A stretch of 64,000 nt of DNA from Leptobrachium leishanense. Its lineage: Eukaryota; Chordata; Amphibia; Anura; Megophryidae. The stretch is taken from the NCBI GenBank assembly GCA_009667805.1, contig CM019069.1, forward strand, positions 51,768,422 to 51,832,421, in the 5' to 3' direction. Positions 8,606 through 19,030 of this stretch are shown piece after piece. A program made the position numbers and the translations under genes. Each line of letters opens with the position of its first letter. Position 1 is the stretch's first letter. Under the pieces are notes generated by a model. It ran no database searches and was not told the DNA's origin. It was given only the letters and a program-made list of their open reading frames with translations.

Positions 8606-11184
8606 TGGAAGGGGGGGGATACAGTATCTTACAAAATGGAGACAGAGCAGATAGCGGAAGGGTTTCAGTTCAGACTAAGGGGGGTGGAGCCGGGGGGATA
8701 GGTAATGTCAGAACAGTGGAGGCATGTAATGTAAAGTCGCATTCAGCATGTGTGGGTAGAGACAACATTAAATGTATGCTTGCTAATGCAAGGAGCCTCA
8801 ATAACAAGATGGGGGAACTAGAGGTAATAGCATACACTAAGCAATACGACATAATAGGAATAACAGAAACATGGTGGGACGAAACGCATGACTGGGCTGT
8901 AAACTTAAACGGTTATATATTGTTTAGAAAGGATAGGAAACATAAGAAAGGGGGTGGAGTGTGTTTATATGTAAATCAGGATTTAAAGCCTAATATTACA
9001 CAACTGGAAAGCGATGAGGGAAAAGTGGAATCCTTATGGGTAAATATTTTGTTGGGGAATAAACAGGGAAGTCAACTATTGGTTGGCATATGCTATAAAC
9101 CACCTAATATAGATAATGATAAGGAAGAACAACTGTTAGAGCAAATTAGGAAGGCTGCAGATCATGGTAGCACTTTAATTATTGGAGATTTTAATTACCC
9201 GGACATTAATTGGGATAGTGGGACTAGTAATTCAGCAAAGGGAATCCGGTTTCTGAACATTTTAAATGATACCTTCATGTCACAACTGGTAGAAACACCA
9301 ACTAGAGAGGATAACTGTCTGGACCTGGTTATAACAAATAATGTGTATCTTTTCTCAAATATTAATGTAAAGGAACAGTTGGGAAACAGTGACCATAATA
9401 TGGTGACTTTTGAAATAAACTCAAAAAAACACATTCATAAGGGGCATGCTAAAACCTATAATTTTAAAAAGGCCAACTTTATTAAAATAAAGGAAGCTCT
9501 CAATGTCATTGACTGGCAGAAACTCTTTCACGGGAAAAACACTGAGGATAAATGGAATATCTTTAAACTAACAATAGAAAAGTACATGTCACAATATATT
9601 CCACTGGTTAATAAATATAAAAGAAACAGACTGAAACCAATGTGGCTTAGTAGGAAGGTAACTAAGGAAATGAAAAATAAAAAGAAGGCATTTAAAGCTT
9701 TTAAATTTGATAAATCTGAGGCATCCTATAAAGCATATAGGGCAGCCAATAAAGCATGTAAAAATGCGATTAGATGGGCTAAACTAGAAAATGAAAAAGA
9801 AATAGCCAAAGAGAGCAAGACCAACCCTAAAAGATTCTTTAGGTACATAAATTCTAAAAAACCCAAGAGTGAAAATGTAGGTTCACTAAAATCTGAGTCA
9901 GGGTTATTGTTAACGGAAGATCAGGATAAGGCAGAAATTTTAAATGATTATTTTTCTTCAGTATTTATCAAGGAGAAACTTATAACAGGAGACATGAAAT
10001 TCATTAATAAAAACTTACTAATACAAAGTGACTGGTTGACTCAGGACAACGTTTTGCAGAAATTAAACAATGTGAATGTGAATAAAGCCCCAGGGCCAGA
10101 TGGAATTCACCCGCGAGTACTGAGAGAGCTATGTGTTGAATTATGTAAACCTCTGTTCTTAATCTTTCAAGATTCTTTTCTTTCAGGAATAGTACCAGAG
10201 GATTGGAGAAAAGCTGACGTGGTCCCTATATTTAAGAAAGGTTTAAAATTTGTGCCTGGGAATTATAGACCTGTGAGCTTAACATCTGTGGCTGGGAAAG
10301 TATTTGAGGGGTTACTAAGGGATAATATTCAGGAATTTATTGGGAGGTATAATGTAATTGGCAAAAATCAGCATGGTTTCATGAAACACAGATCATGTCA
10401 GACTAACCTAATTACGTTCTATGAGGAAGTAAGTAGAAGTATAGATCAGGGGGTCGCAGTGGATGTGATTTACTTACATTTTGCCAAAGCTTTCGACACA
10501 GTTCCACACAAAAGGTTACTATTTAAATTGAGAAAAATTGGTCTAGATGAAAATACTTGTTCTTGGATAGAAAACTGGCTAAAAGATAGGGTACAGAGAG
10601 TGGTCATAAATGGTACATTTTCAAGATGGACACCAGTGGTAAGTGGTGTCCCTCAGGGGTCTGTTATAGGACCAATACTATTCAATTTATTTATAAATGA
10701 CCTTGAGATAGGCATTGAAAGTCATGTATCAGTGTTTGCAGATGACACAAAACTAGGAAAAGTAATACAATGTGAGCAGGATGTTACTTCGCTGCAGAGG
10801 GATTTAGATAAATTGGGGGACTGGGCACTTAAATGGCAGATGAGATTTAATCTAGATAGATGCAAAGTTATGCATTTTGGACTGAAGAACACACAAGTAA
10901 TTTATACCCTAAATGGTACGGAGTTAGGGAAATCCAAGCAGGAGAAGGATTTGGGAATAATCATAGACTTCAAACTAAGTAACAATGTGCAATGTCAAAC
11001 AGCAGCCGCCAAGGCCAGCAAAGTATTGGCATGCATTAAAAGGGGAGTTCATTTTACGGTGAGAACAATAAAGCTGTGGAATTCTCTGCCTGTTGAGGTG
11101 GTTGGGTCAGAGTCTGTACAGACTTTTAAAAAACGACTGGATGACTTCCTGCAGACACAGAATATTAAGGGTTATAATATTTAA
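8605..11184 (+). CDS. CR1 ORF2: AP-endonuclease and reverse transcriptase (likely inactive)
   Basis: One uninterrupted frame of 859 codons, whose start codon is uncertain because the frame opens at a GTG overlapping the ORF1 stop. The endonuclease shows NARSLNNKMGELE near residue 60, an IGDFNYPDINWD block near 193 and NSDHNM near 263. The RT shows NKAPGPDGIHPRVL, NYRPVSLTS, a motif A reading YLHFAKAFDTV, SGVPQGSVIGPILF and FADD (711-714). Two defects are visible. The first catalytic Asp of motif A is His (codon 10477-10479, residue 625). Around residue 812 the connection region is missing, so KASKVLACIKRG joins directly to a C-terminal VRTIKLWNSLP. The deletion kept the frame. Confidence 0.9.
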   Translation: MEGGGYSILQNGDRADSGRVSVQTKGGGAGGIGNVRTVEACNVKSHSACVGRDNIKCMLANARSLNNKMGELEVIAYTKQYDIIGITETWWDETHDWAVNLNGYILFRKDRKHKKGGGVCLYVNQDLKPNITQLESDEGKVESLWVNILLGNKQGSQLLVGICYKPPNIDNDKEEQLLEQIRKAADHGSTLIIGDFNYPDINWDSGTSNSAKGIRFLNILNDTFMSQLVETPTREDNCLDLVITNNVYLFSNINVKEQLGNSDHNMVTFEINSKKHIHKGHAKTYNFKKANFIKIKEALNVIDWQKLFHGKNTEDKWNIFKLTIEKYMSQYIPLVNKYKRNRLKPMWLSRKVTKEMKNKKKAFKAFKFDKSEASYKAYRAANKACKNAIRWAKLENEKEIAKESKTNPKRFFRYINSKKPKSENVGSLKSESGLLLTEDQDKAEILNDYFSSVFIKEKLITGDMKFINKNLLIQSDWLTQDNVLQKLNNVNVNKAPGPDGIHPRVLRELCVELCKPLFLIFQDSFLSGIVPEDWRKADVVPIFKKGLKFVPGNYRPVSLTSVAGKVFEGLLRDNIQEFIGRYNVIGKNQHGFMKHRSCQTNLITFYEEVSRSIDQGVAVDVIYLHFAKAFDTVPHKRLLFKLRKIGLDENTCSWIENWLKDRVQRVVINGTFSRWTPVVSGVPQGSVIGPILFNLFINDLEIGIESHVSVFADDTKLGKVIQCEQDVTSLQRDLDKLGDWALKWQMRFNLDRCKVMHFGLKNTQVIYTLNGTELGKSKQEKDLGIIIDFKLSNNVQCQTAAAKASKVLACIKRGVHFTVRTIKLWNSLPVEVVGSESVQTFKKRLDDFLQTQNIKGYNI

Positions 11185-11369
11185 TATGTGGGTAAAAGCT
11201 TCTTGATCCAAGGAGAAATCTGACTGCCATTCTGGGGTCAAGAAGGAATTTTTTCCCGGTATGTTGCATATTTCAGACTGGGTTTTTTGCCTTCTTTTGG
11301 ATCAACAGCAGTAGGTGATGTGGGAGAGGCTGAACCCGATGGACGCATGTCTTTTTTCAGCCCATATAA

Positions 11370-11392
11370 CTATGTAACTATGTAACTATGAC
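11370..11392 (+). repeat. 3'-terminal (ACTATGTA)n tail of CR1
   Basis: Two to three copies of an 8-bp motif end the LINE, as expected for CR1 3' ends recognised by their own reverse transcriptase. Confidence 0.85.
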
Positions 11393-11715
11393 TTAAAACG
11401 GGAATATTTTTAACATTGAAGCCTATGGGATTCTCCTGAATAAACTTGCCGAATTAAACCACCGAATGACAGGGCATTAGGGGAACCTTTCACTGCTGGT
11501 TTTTGTTCTCTGAATAGCCGAAGCAGTGCTTTTCATGGGGATTTCTCTGCCCTCGAACAGGCACCGAACAGGCACCATATGTGCAGGCAATTCGCCAGGA
11601 TTTGGCGAATTGCCTGCTCTCTGGATAGCCGAATGGCCAGGAAAGGTAACCGAACGCTGATTTTCAGCATTCGGTTACCTTTCTCAAGCAATTCGGAACT
11701 CATTGGATAACCCTG

Positions 11716-12007
11716 TAATTAAACACCTGTTGTTTACGCCGTTTGAGAACACAGGTCATTTAGAGGTGAGAATCGTTGCACGTAGACAATATTTGTTAAT
11801 TCAATATCTAATAAACCGTTGCTTATAATATTCTGCAGTAAAGAGTCTCTTTATTTCTAGATTTTTTAGTATTTTCTAAACCTTTTTCAAATTTTTTTTC
11901 TTTTGAACTCGAACCGAACACGCCAAAAAGTTTGAAGTTCATGAACTTGCGAATGGCCAAAGTTCGAATCGAACTCCGAACTGATCGAACCGAACAGCTC
12001 ATCCCTA
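11716..12007 (-). mobile_element. hAT-like element end (TAGGGATGAGC) with a shared A/T module
   Basis: Read on the minus strand it begins TAGGGATGAGCTGTTCGG at 12007, an end typical of 8-bp-TSD hAT MITEs. It continues through a stretch rich in TTCGAAC-like words. At 11796-11870 it holds an inverted copy of the ~75-bp module found in the Harbinger-like elements (TCTTTACTGCAGAAT... and GTTTATTAGATATTGAATT). No second terminus is found, so it is truncated or interrupted by the neighbouring Harbinger-like insertion. Confidence 0.5.
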
Positions 12008-12780
12008 CTGGAGAACCAAGTAGCTGAAGAATGCATAGGTGCTTTATGAATTTCTATATTACTGCAATAAGATTGCTGAGATTCTCACAGCTTCTACATC
12101 AACCACAGTTGCATCTGTACCGTTGACTATCCCAATCATGCAACTCAATGTACTGCAGATGTAATGATTGCACAATTCTTTTTCCTATTGAAGACATTTA
12201 ATAGACCAGCAAAACTATGAAGTTCGGATACCCACAAGCGCGTTAATTGATACAATGCATCTAATTACAAATTACAGTAATGCATACATTATATAGTACT
12301 ATAATTGCTTTGGTTGCAATGGTACCACAACATAGGTGTCTATAGTGCTGTATGGTTTTTTTTTAATGCATTTTCTTGGAAAGAACTGAATATTTCAGTC
12401 ATTGTCCCCACAGCTTCCTTAACTCACCTCCTTTTGCTCCTCCATCATCACAGTGTGTTTTCTTGTTCCTACCGGCGTGCCAGTGTGTCCCCTCAGGGCT
12501 AGCGGGTTCCTTAAGGGATATGCTGCGCAGCACCAGCACTTCATAGTGTCTCCCTCACTGGTGCTGCTCAGCATCTCCCTCACGGCTCCCCTGCCACGGC
12601 GCACCTTACCTTCAGCTTTGGAATCCTGACTGGAATTGAAACAACAGAAAACTCTGATTTCCAAAATGTTTGAGGTGCTGTGCACTTTGGATATGGAGTG
12701 CTCCACTTGTAGTAACACGATAGGAAAAGAATTGTAAATGCTTTCTTATGCTATCCTTAAACATTCATTCATTCATTCAT
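12008..12780. other. unassigned A/T-rich DNA with (ATTC)n
   Basis: No recognisable gene or element. A short (ATTC)4-5 microsatellite lies at 12762-12780. Short ORFs on both strands have no motif I recognise. Confidence 0.6.
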
Positions 12781-13276
12781 GATATGACCGGGCATGGCAT
12801 CCACAGAGTTTAAATTCAGACGCCTTAGTAAGGTTCCTTGCCTGGCGTGGTTCTCAATCCTCTCAGTGCGTGCGTATTTTCTGATTGCTATTTTGCGTAC
12901 CAACTTGGCTTGTATATCGTCTCTCCAGGCTGTTAACCCCCTGGCTCCTGTTCTGAGTACCTTCTCTGGCATATGACCACCTGGCATTCCTGAAAACCCA
13001 CTGTGGCATACGACCCCTGGCATTCCTAACAACCCACTCTGGCATTCGACCCCTGGCATTCCTGACAACCTACTCTGGCATACGAGTCCTGGCATTCCTC
13101 TGAAATTCTGAGTTTGTATTTAAGCCTAGGTGTCTGTTTATTCTATTCACGTGCTCCTCTGGATTTGGCTTTCAGGTAACTAGGTAGACATACCAACCAT
13201 TCGAAGGATCAGGAATGTAGGATAGTTGTGCTGCGTACAGGGATCAGACATTTATATATCGAGGAGGAATGTGACA
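12781..13276 (+). repeat. diverged gypsy LTR, 3' part
   Basis: From about 12960 there are about four copies of a 36-bp unit (TGGCATTCCTGACAACC ... CTCTGGCATACGACCCC). These are followed by ACCATTCGAAGGATCAGGAA and an end GTGACA at 13271-13276. The unit length, the TATGACCCTTGGCATT-like core, the ACCATTC-AAGGATC-GGAA block and the end all match the LTR at 1840-2804. No polymerase is attached, so it is a solo or truncated LTR. The left limit is uncertain. Confidence 0.6.
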
Positions 13277-14833
13277 GATCCTATCCCCATTCCTAAACCT
13301 GTGCTTCCGGTGGGCACAGGCCCTGGTCTTCATGGCCTATGTGACCCCATGCTGAGGAAAACTTTTTATATTTTCTCCTGGTGAGCCAGGTGGTTGGTGA
13401 CCAAGAAGACAGAAGTGAATTCCATTCTTGCGGATACTTTCTTCCACCTCTCAGGGTGCCGCCTCAGGCTCAAGGAACAACGTAGAATGGGGCCCCGTGG
13501 CCATAATTAGCCCTGAGCCTCACAAAGGCTTTATGGTGGCCCTACACATATTCCCTACCCAGGTATGGAGAGGTGTGCAGCTCCTGTGGGGAGCCCCTCC
13601 ATATAGTGAAGGAATGGGAGAAGACCAGTTGGCTCTGTTATTCGTCGACATAGAAGTAATAAAAGATCTATGCTACATAGAACATAATATGTCTCAGTTT
13701 CAACCACTGGGACCGGGGTAGATGGATATTGCAGGCTATGTGAAACTCATTGGTTTAAATCCGTATTTATATCATAAAATTAAAAATATATTTAATATGC
13801 ATTTTTCCGAATGCCTTTTGAACCATTGAAAGAAATGCAAACGCAGTAATCATTCTTTGGAGACCCAATCAGGCATATCTCTGAAAATAGAATTTTTAAT
13901 CCAGGAGGAGTTAAATTATAATGCCAAGCAGAACATATGCAATCTAACGATAATTGGTGTAAACAAAATTTGTTTTCTTAAATATGCTTACTTAAGTATT
14001 ATTTTTCTAACAAGTGCTTAGGGAAAGTTATTAGTATTGTATTATTAAAGATATTTTGTTTGATAAGCTGATTTTTTAATGCCCAGTATGATTACATTTT
14101 GTCTCAGTTACACTGAACACTGTGAACTATATACCTTTTCAGAGAAACCTTCCAAATGCATTTGCCAATTAAAGCCAGCCAAGGAAGAATTCTCGACTTC
14201 AGGGAGGAAGTGTGAGCACGGGAAACACAAAATATCCTTGAAGATTGCAGCAGAGCTGAATGTAGTTTACTTGCTAATAAGTCTTACCTAACCATGTAAT
14301 TGGGGGACATGGGAACACTGTAATTATCCACTACGGGACTGGATTTATACCCAGACAGCAGATACATTAGTCATTGAAAAATAATAAAGGAAGCAAATAA
14401 CCAACAGTAAAGCTTAGATTATTACTTCGAGGATCATGGAATGATTACAGGCAAAATTGGAGATATAAAATATGGATTTTTCTACTTTCATAGGAGTCTA
14501 TTACTTTGAATGCCTGAAAGTACCTATTGGTCTGTCTACCCGTCTGTCTTTCTGCATTTCATAGCTGTCTGTTATTCAGTCTAGTCACAGCAAAATAATA
14601 CATAAAATTATACACCAATGAATGGATGCAGACAACTTGTAGAGCTTTAGATTACAGAGGGGAATAGTTGAACCTTTTGATATTGCAAAAGAATATAATA
14701 AGATATATATTATTCATTGAGTGCCAGTGCCAGGGACAAAAGGCATGATGGACTCCTGCTATTCACCAGCTGCATATTGCAGAAATAAAAAATCCAGAAC
14801 AGATTATGGTGGTTATTCAAGGCTTGCCCTATA
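13277..14833. other. unassigned DNA
   Basis: No gene or element identified. A small 70-codon ORF at 14079-14291 has several cysteines but no motif or exon signals that I can defend. 13700-14830 is A/T-rich. Confidence 0.5.
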
Positions 14834-15208
14834 GGGGTTATTCAATGAGCAGCGACTTGGCCACCGAATTGCACCGAAAAGTGAATTTCCCCATACGGTG
14901 CAATCTTGTGGAAACTGGCTATTCAAAAAGCTGGCGATTCGCCAAGTATTGGCAAATTGACAGTGAAATATGGTGATCTTTGGCAGCAGTGAAATCCCCA
15001 TAGAGAAGTAATTCGGTGTTCAGACAACACTGAACAGCACCGAAATGCCAGTGAAATGCCCAGATTTTCGGTGGTTTCATTCGACAGGTTTAAACAGGCG
15101 AACCCCATAGGTTTCAATGTGGAAAAAAATTCCTTGTTTTTCCTAAATATTTATTCAACCATTTACTCTTTTCATTTGCAGCAAAAAGAATATTTTTTAG
15201 AAAAAAAA

Positions 15209-15609
15209 TTAACCTCCCTGGCGGTCTATTTATTCAGCAAATTGTTTGCTGAAAGCGGTCAGTTTTTTGGTTTTGGTTTTTGCCCCCCCTAGCGGCATCC
15301 CGAGTGTGACTCGGGGTTAAATTCCTATGTTGGAAGCTGGTAACCCCGAGCAACACTCGGGATGCCGCTGGATACATCACCTCTCCCTGCGCTCCCTCGA
15401 TGTCCCCAGCTGCCTCCTCCGGCGACCGCGACCTTATACTTCCTGGTCCCCTCCTCACGAGAAGGAATCCAGGAAGTAAAACGCTGCGATCGCCGGAGGA
15501 GACTGCAGAGAGAGGTAATGTATACAGCCCGAGTGTGTCTCGGGGTTACCGCTCTCAGCAGTGAAATTTAACCCCGAGACACACTCGGAAACACCACAAG
15601 GGAGGTTAA
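15209..15609 (+). mobile_element. TTAA-type MITE with double hairpin
   Basis: TTAA at both ends, TIR TTAACCTCCCTGGCGG against TTAACCTCCCTTGTGG. Two internal stems pair CCCGAGTGTGACTCGGGG-like segments, and a central stem contains GAAGTAAAACGCTGCGATCG. Nearly the whole element could fold as one stem. It is the same family as 23694-25075. Confidence 0.88.
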
Positions 15610-15776
15610 GCATTTTTCTGGATTTTTTCGGCGACATTTTTGATTCGGATTTTGTTTTTAAATGGCGTCTTTTTTTTCTGTAACAGAACTTTTTATTGTT
15701 ATTCATAGGACCTTATATCTTATTTCCAGGCATTTTCATGTACTAGTTTTTTTTTAAAACGCCTTTTAAAAGTTGC

Positions 15777-17543
15777 GGGGGGGGGGCAGAGCTGACTGCC
15801 AATGGAGCTGGTCGCATTCTGCTGAGATTCCAGGGATTTCCCGTTCTATTTGCTGTATATAGCGACCCATCGTCGGCTGAAGAACCTGGCGTGCAGGAGA
15901 TTGCTTTGGGTGACCTGCTTCCCTGAAATTGGTCGTTTTCAGGACTTTCTGACTCCATTTGGGGTACTTTCTGGACTCTGGCCTGTTTTTGTGGCCTATC
16001 CCAGGCGGCCATTTTTGAAGCCTGTCTCATGGCGCAGGGATGACCCGCCCTCCCCCTGTGAGCTGCGGGTCCGGGATGGCATACCACGACCGATACATGG
16101 CTTGGCTACAAGAGGAAGGTGATCGGCCACTCACACGTGGTGATGTTTGGCGCCTCGTGGATGTGCTGCGGGCCTGTCAGGAGGCGGATGCTCCATTTGG
16201 AGGTGTATCAGCGAACCCCATATAAGTGACCTGTGTGGTTCCATGTTCAGACGCACCGAGAGAGGAGGGATGGTGTACCGGAGGTGATGTACATGGTGGT
16301 GGGCTTCCACTGGCTGGCTGCACTGCCCAGACAGGGGTGCCCCGACTGGCCTCTTTGTCTTTAGGGGTGGTTCCTATGTCCCGGGGGATCTGCTTACCTG
16401 CTGCCTGTCAGCCCCTAACGGAGATCTCCTGGATGGATCACGGGCCCCTAACTGATCATGCGGACCCCAGAGTGGCGGATAGTGCCCCCTGTGCGCTGCT
16501 GTCGACGGCCTGGATGCCTCCTGAGCTGCTACTGCAGCTCCCGGATCTGGTCCTTAGCGAAGAAAGGGGAACTAGCGGTGGAGATAGCTTGCAGTGGCAT
16601 TTTGGCGACTTATCCTCTCCAGTGGCATCGGGGATTCCTGGTAGCGCTCGCAGGACATTAGTCTTGAAGGTTTACAGTGATGGAGCACTGGATGACCCGT
16701 TGTATCTTGACAGTGGCTGAAACGTACCTCCCCCCATCCTGTTGGCTTCCTCCATTGCTGATTCTGGACTTGTGACCTGCACCCCATTTATTGCTACTAC
16801 CACCCCGCTTTAGATATCTGATGACTCCCCTACACCTACTTTTTCCTTCCCATCTTGCCCTCCCTTCCCCAGGTTTGCAGGCTGATGCAACAGAGTGTGC
16901 CTGGGGCTGCTGCCACCTCGTCTCCCCCTGTTATATACATCTTTCTGCTGATTCCTCTGCCGTCTCTTATTTTTGTTTCTATTACCTGAAGAGACCCCTC
17001 CACCCGGGGATGACTTTGTGGACACTTGTTTATGTTATTTAACGCAGTGTTTTTAATCTGTCTCCTAGCTGAGCATGTTACTTTGATGACTTCTACACCC
17101 CCATTTTCCCTCCCTTTCCCCTTGTTTTTACTTTTTACACACCACCTCGTGCTGCAGATCCCCTTCCCCCTTTTTTTTTCTTTTATTACTTTTTCTTTTG
17201 GCGTTTGGGGCCAACTCAGGGTGTGCCATTGTGGCAGCCACCATGGCTCTGCCCGCCATACCTGGCCCTCGAGTACCCCGGCCTTGTGACCTGCACATTT
17301 CCATGGCCTCCTACTTTAGGAGCGAGCCAGGAAAGTCACATACTTGGCCTTTGCCACCTTTTTTTTTTTTTGTTCTGGAGCACTTTCTGGTGTGTCTCCC
17401 CCCCCACCTTCCTATTTGTTTATTGTTTTATTTCTTGCTGAATAACTGTATGATGGTCCTGCGTCCACACTTTCATTTATTTTAACTAGCTGATTGTACC
17501 GCTGACGTTCTTTCAAGATAAAAATTTTGAATATAAAAAAAAT
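15777..17543 (+). mobile_element. unidentified non-LTR retroposon with TSD AAAAGTTGC
   Basis: The insertion starts with a run of ten G and GCAGAGCTGACTGCCAATGG, and ends in an A-rich tail (ATATAAAAAAAATAAAAG). It is flanked by 9-bp duplications AAAAGTTGC (15768-15776 and 17544-17552). A G-run start plus A-tail resembles L1/Tx1-type elements such as 49916-55380. No endonuclease, RT or ORF1 motif is found in its 1767 bp; the longest frame (16226-16720) is unrecognised. It may be an internally deleted LINE or a non-autonomous partner using L1 machinery. Confidence 0.6.
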
Positions 17544-17869
17544 AAAAGTTGCATTTTTTTTTTGTTTGTTTGTTTTGTAACCCCTGTTCGGTGGCTGGTC
17601 GGTTTTGTTTGGATGCGTTCGGTGGTGTGTTCAACGGTTTTTCGAATCGATTCAGTGTTTTTGCGGTGGGTTATTTAATCGATTTGGCGGTGGTTTTCGT
17701 TCGGTGGTTTTACGGCAGTTTATTGCTGTGTTTTTGTTGCATTGATTTGTTGTACTTCGGGGATCCTGCGGGCAATTCTGAATTCACCGCAGCGTCGGTG
17801 AAGTAAGGGTGCTGAAGTGCACTGAAGGAGAGAGCACTGACATTTTGGTGCTCTCTGAATAACCCCTTA

Positions 17870-18499
17870 AATTGCAAACACTGTTGAAAATCGCTGGTGT
17901 TGCAATCGTGACAAACACTGGTATTTCACAATGGGAAAACAAAACTGTTGCAGCGAAAGCTTCACTGAGAAGCTTCTCCTACCGCTTTCTGCATTTCCCT
18001 TTTTAGAAAGGCTGGCTTTTTGTCCTCGTTGCAAAAACGGTGATTTTTGCCAGTGTTTGCTACTTCCGGCATTCCTTGAATAAGCACCGTAATCTGTTCT
18101 GGACGTTATTCTTGTTCTTCTGCAACATGCAGCTGATGATTATGACTAGCATGAGTCCATCACGCCTTTTGTCTGTCTTCTCCAGTATAAAAGTGGATGA
18201 GACCTTAATGGCTTGGAGAATGTCTCTGTTTTGAACTAGCACTACAATGTGAATATCGCAATGTAAGAATTGATGCTGACCCTTTGCATATTTTTTTTCT
18301 ATTTCACTTGGTGATTTTATACCACTTTCAAAATGATAATTCTGCTACACTAATGTAGCGTTTGGAAAAGCATACAGATTTGCAAGACGGTGCAATAAGA
18401 ACACAGTGACAAGCTGTTGTGCGTAGAGGACATACAGTGTATATATGGCGTTCGTACATACAGCCAGTCAGATGTTTGTTTGTGTAGAAACATTATTAT
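17870..18499. other. unassigned DNA
   Basis: No gene or element recognised. Confidence 0.5.
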
Positions 18500-19030
18500 T
18501 CACTAAGAATAATTATTATTATTATTATCATCCTTTATATAGCACCACATATTCCGCAGCGCTTTATAAGATCAGTGTACAAGGGGTTGATACATTGGAA
18601 AACCACTCATGGATGATACGGCCTGACTCGTGGGACCCTGTTCCCAGGGAACTTACAATCTATGAGAAGTACAAGTATTTTTGTGAGGTAGGCGCCTCCA
18701 TATCGTTAGGTGTCTTGCTCATGAACACTCGCTGGTGGTGTCTTCTGAGTGGGATTGAGTCATCGTTCCATGATTGTAGAGCAGCGACCTGGTGGTTAGG
18801 TTGAACATGCTTCTCTACAGTTGTAGTGGAGGGATGTGCTGAACGGGATTTGACTTGCTTCTCCACGGTCAAAGGGTAGAGATGTTACCACTGGAATCCA
18901 CAGCCTATATTGTGTGGTAGGCAAGTATGTAGCATTAGGTGTCTTGCCCAAGGACACTTACTGGAGAGGTGCTCTGGCCAGGATTTGAACCTGGGTCTCC
19001 ACGGCTATAGAGAAGTGATGTTACCTCTAC
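18500..19030 (+). repeat. dispersed repeat (ATTATT... TATATAGC...CGCAGCGCTTTA family)
   Basis: It starts with (ATT)n and TTTATATAGCACCAC, CGCAGCGCTTTATAAG, then CTTACAATCTATGAG. It later contains GTGTCTTGCCCAAGGACACT, TTTGAACCTGGGTCTCCACGG and GTGATGTTACCTCTAC. Related pieces lie at 21984-22125, 49531-49725, 60771-60950 and, inverted, 30925-30985. The GGATTTGAACC word is the complement of a tRNA B-box-like sequence, which hints at a SINE, but I cannot assign the class. Confidence 0.6.

Larger units (their letters stand above)
8178..11392 (+). mobile_element. CR1-type LINE, 5'-truncated, internally deleted
   Basis: Non-LTR retrotransposon with the end of ORF1, an endonuclease/RT ORF2 and a 3' UTR. 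The tail is TATGTAACTATGTAACTATG (11371-11390), the short 3' repeat typical of CR1 elements. It is inserted at GATATTGAATT/AAAACGGG of the Harbinger-like element, as judged from the empty site at 47622-47640. There is no clear long target duplication. The 3' UTR is shared with the CR1 fragment at 43500-45110. Confidence 0.92.
6354..11715 (+). mobile_element. Harbinger-like element, split by a MITE and a CR1 LINE
   Basis: The outer ends read CAGGGTTATTCAAAGAG and, inverted, CAGGGTTATCCAATG. They are flanked by the 3-bp duplication TAA (6351-6353 and 11716-11718). Own sequence is 6354-6810, 8046-8177 and 11393-11715. The uninterrupted relative at 47115-47943 confirms that these pieces join. No transposase is seen. 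A perfect-looking stem (GAAAAGTCACCG ... CGGTGACTTTTC) sits just inside the left end. The 3-bp TSD and GGG-starting TIR suggest PIF/Harbinger; that class assignment is inference. Confidence 0.75.
14834..17866 (+). mobile_element. Harbinger-like element, split by a MITE and a retroposon
   Basis: The ends are GGGGTTATTCAATGAG and, inverted, GGGGTTATTCAGAGAG. Flanks are ATA (14831-14833) and TTA (17867-17869), an imperfect 3-bp pair. Own sequence is 14834-15208, 15610-15776 and 17544-17866, rich in GGTGGTTTTCG/TTCGG-type words. Related copies are at 33758-34532 and 56335-57200. It is non-coding. Confidence 0.7.

Noticed and set aside
14079..14291. Small Cys-containing ORF as a possible exon
   Set aside because: No splice sites, homology or codon signal that I can defend by eye.
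15209..15609. Rho-independent-type terminators suggested by GC stems followed by T runs
   Set aside because: The stems are parts of folded MITEs in a eukaryotic genome.
16226..16720. 164-codon frame in the retroposon
   Set aside because: No recognisable motif and similar open stretches in other frames; kept only as a comment on the retroposon.
18930..18995. tRNA gene suspected from GGATTTGAACC
   Set aside because: No A box, cloverleaf or anticodon arm; only a B-box-like word in a dispersed repeat.
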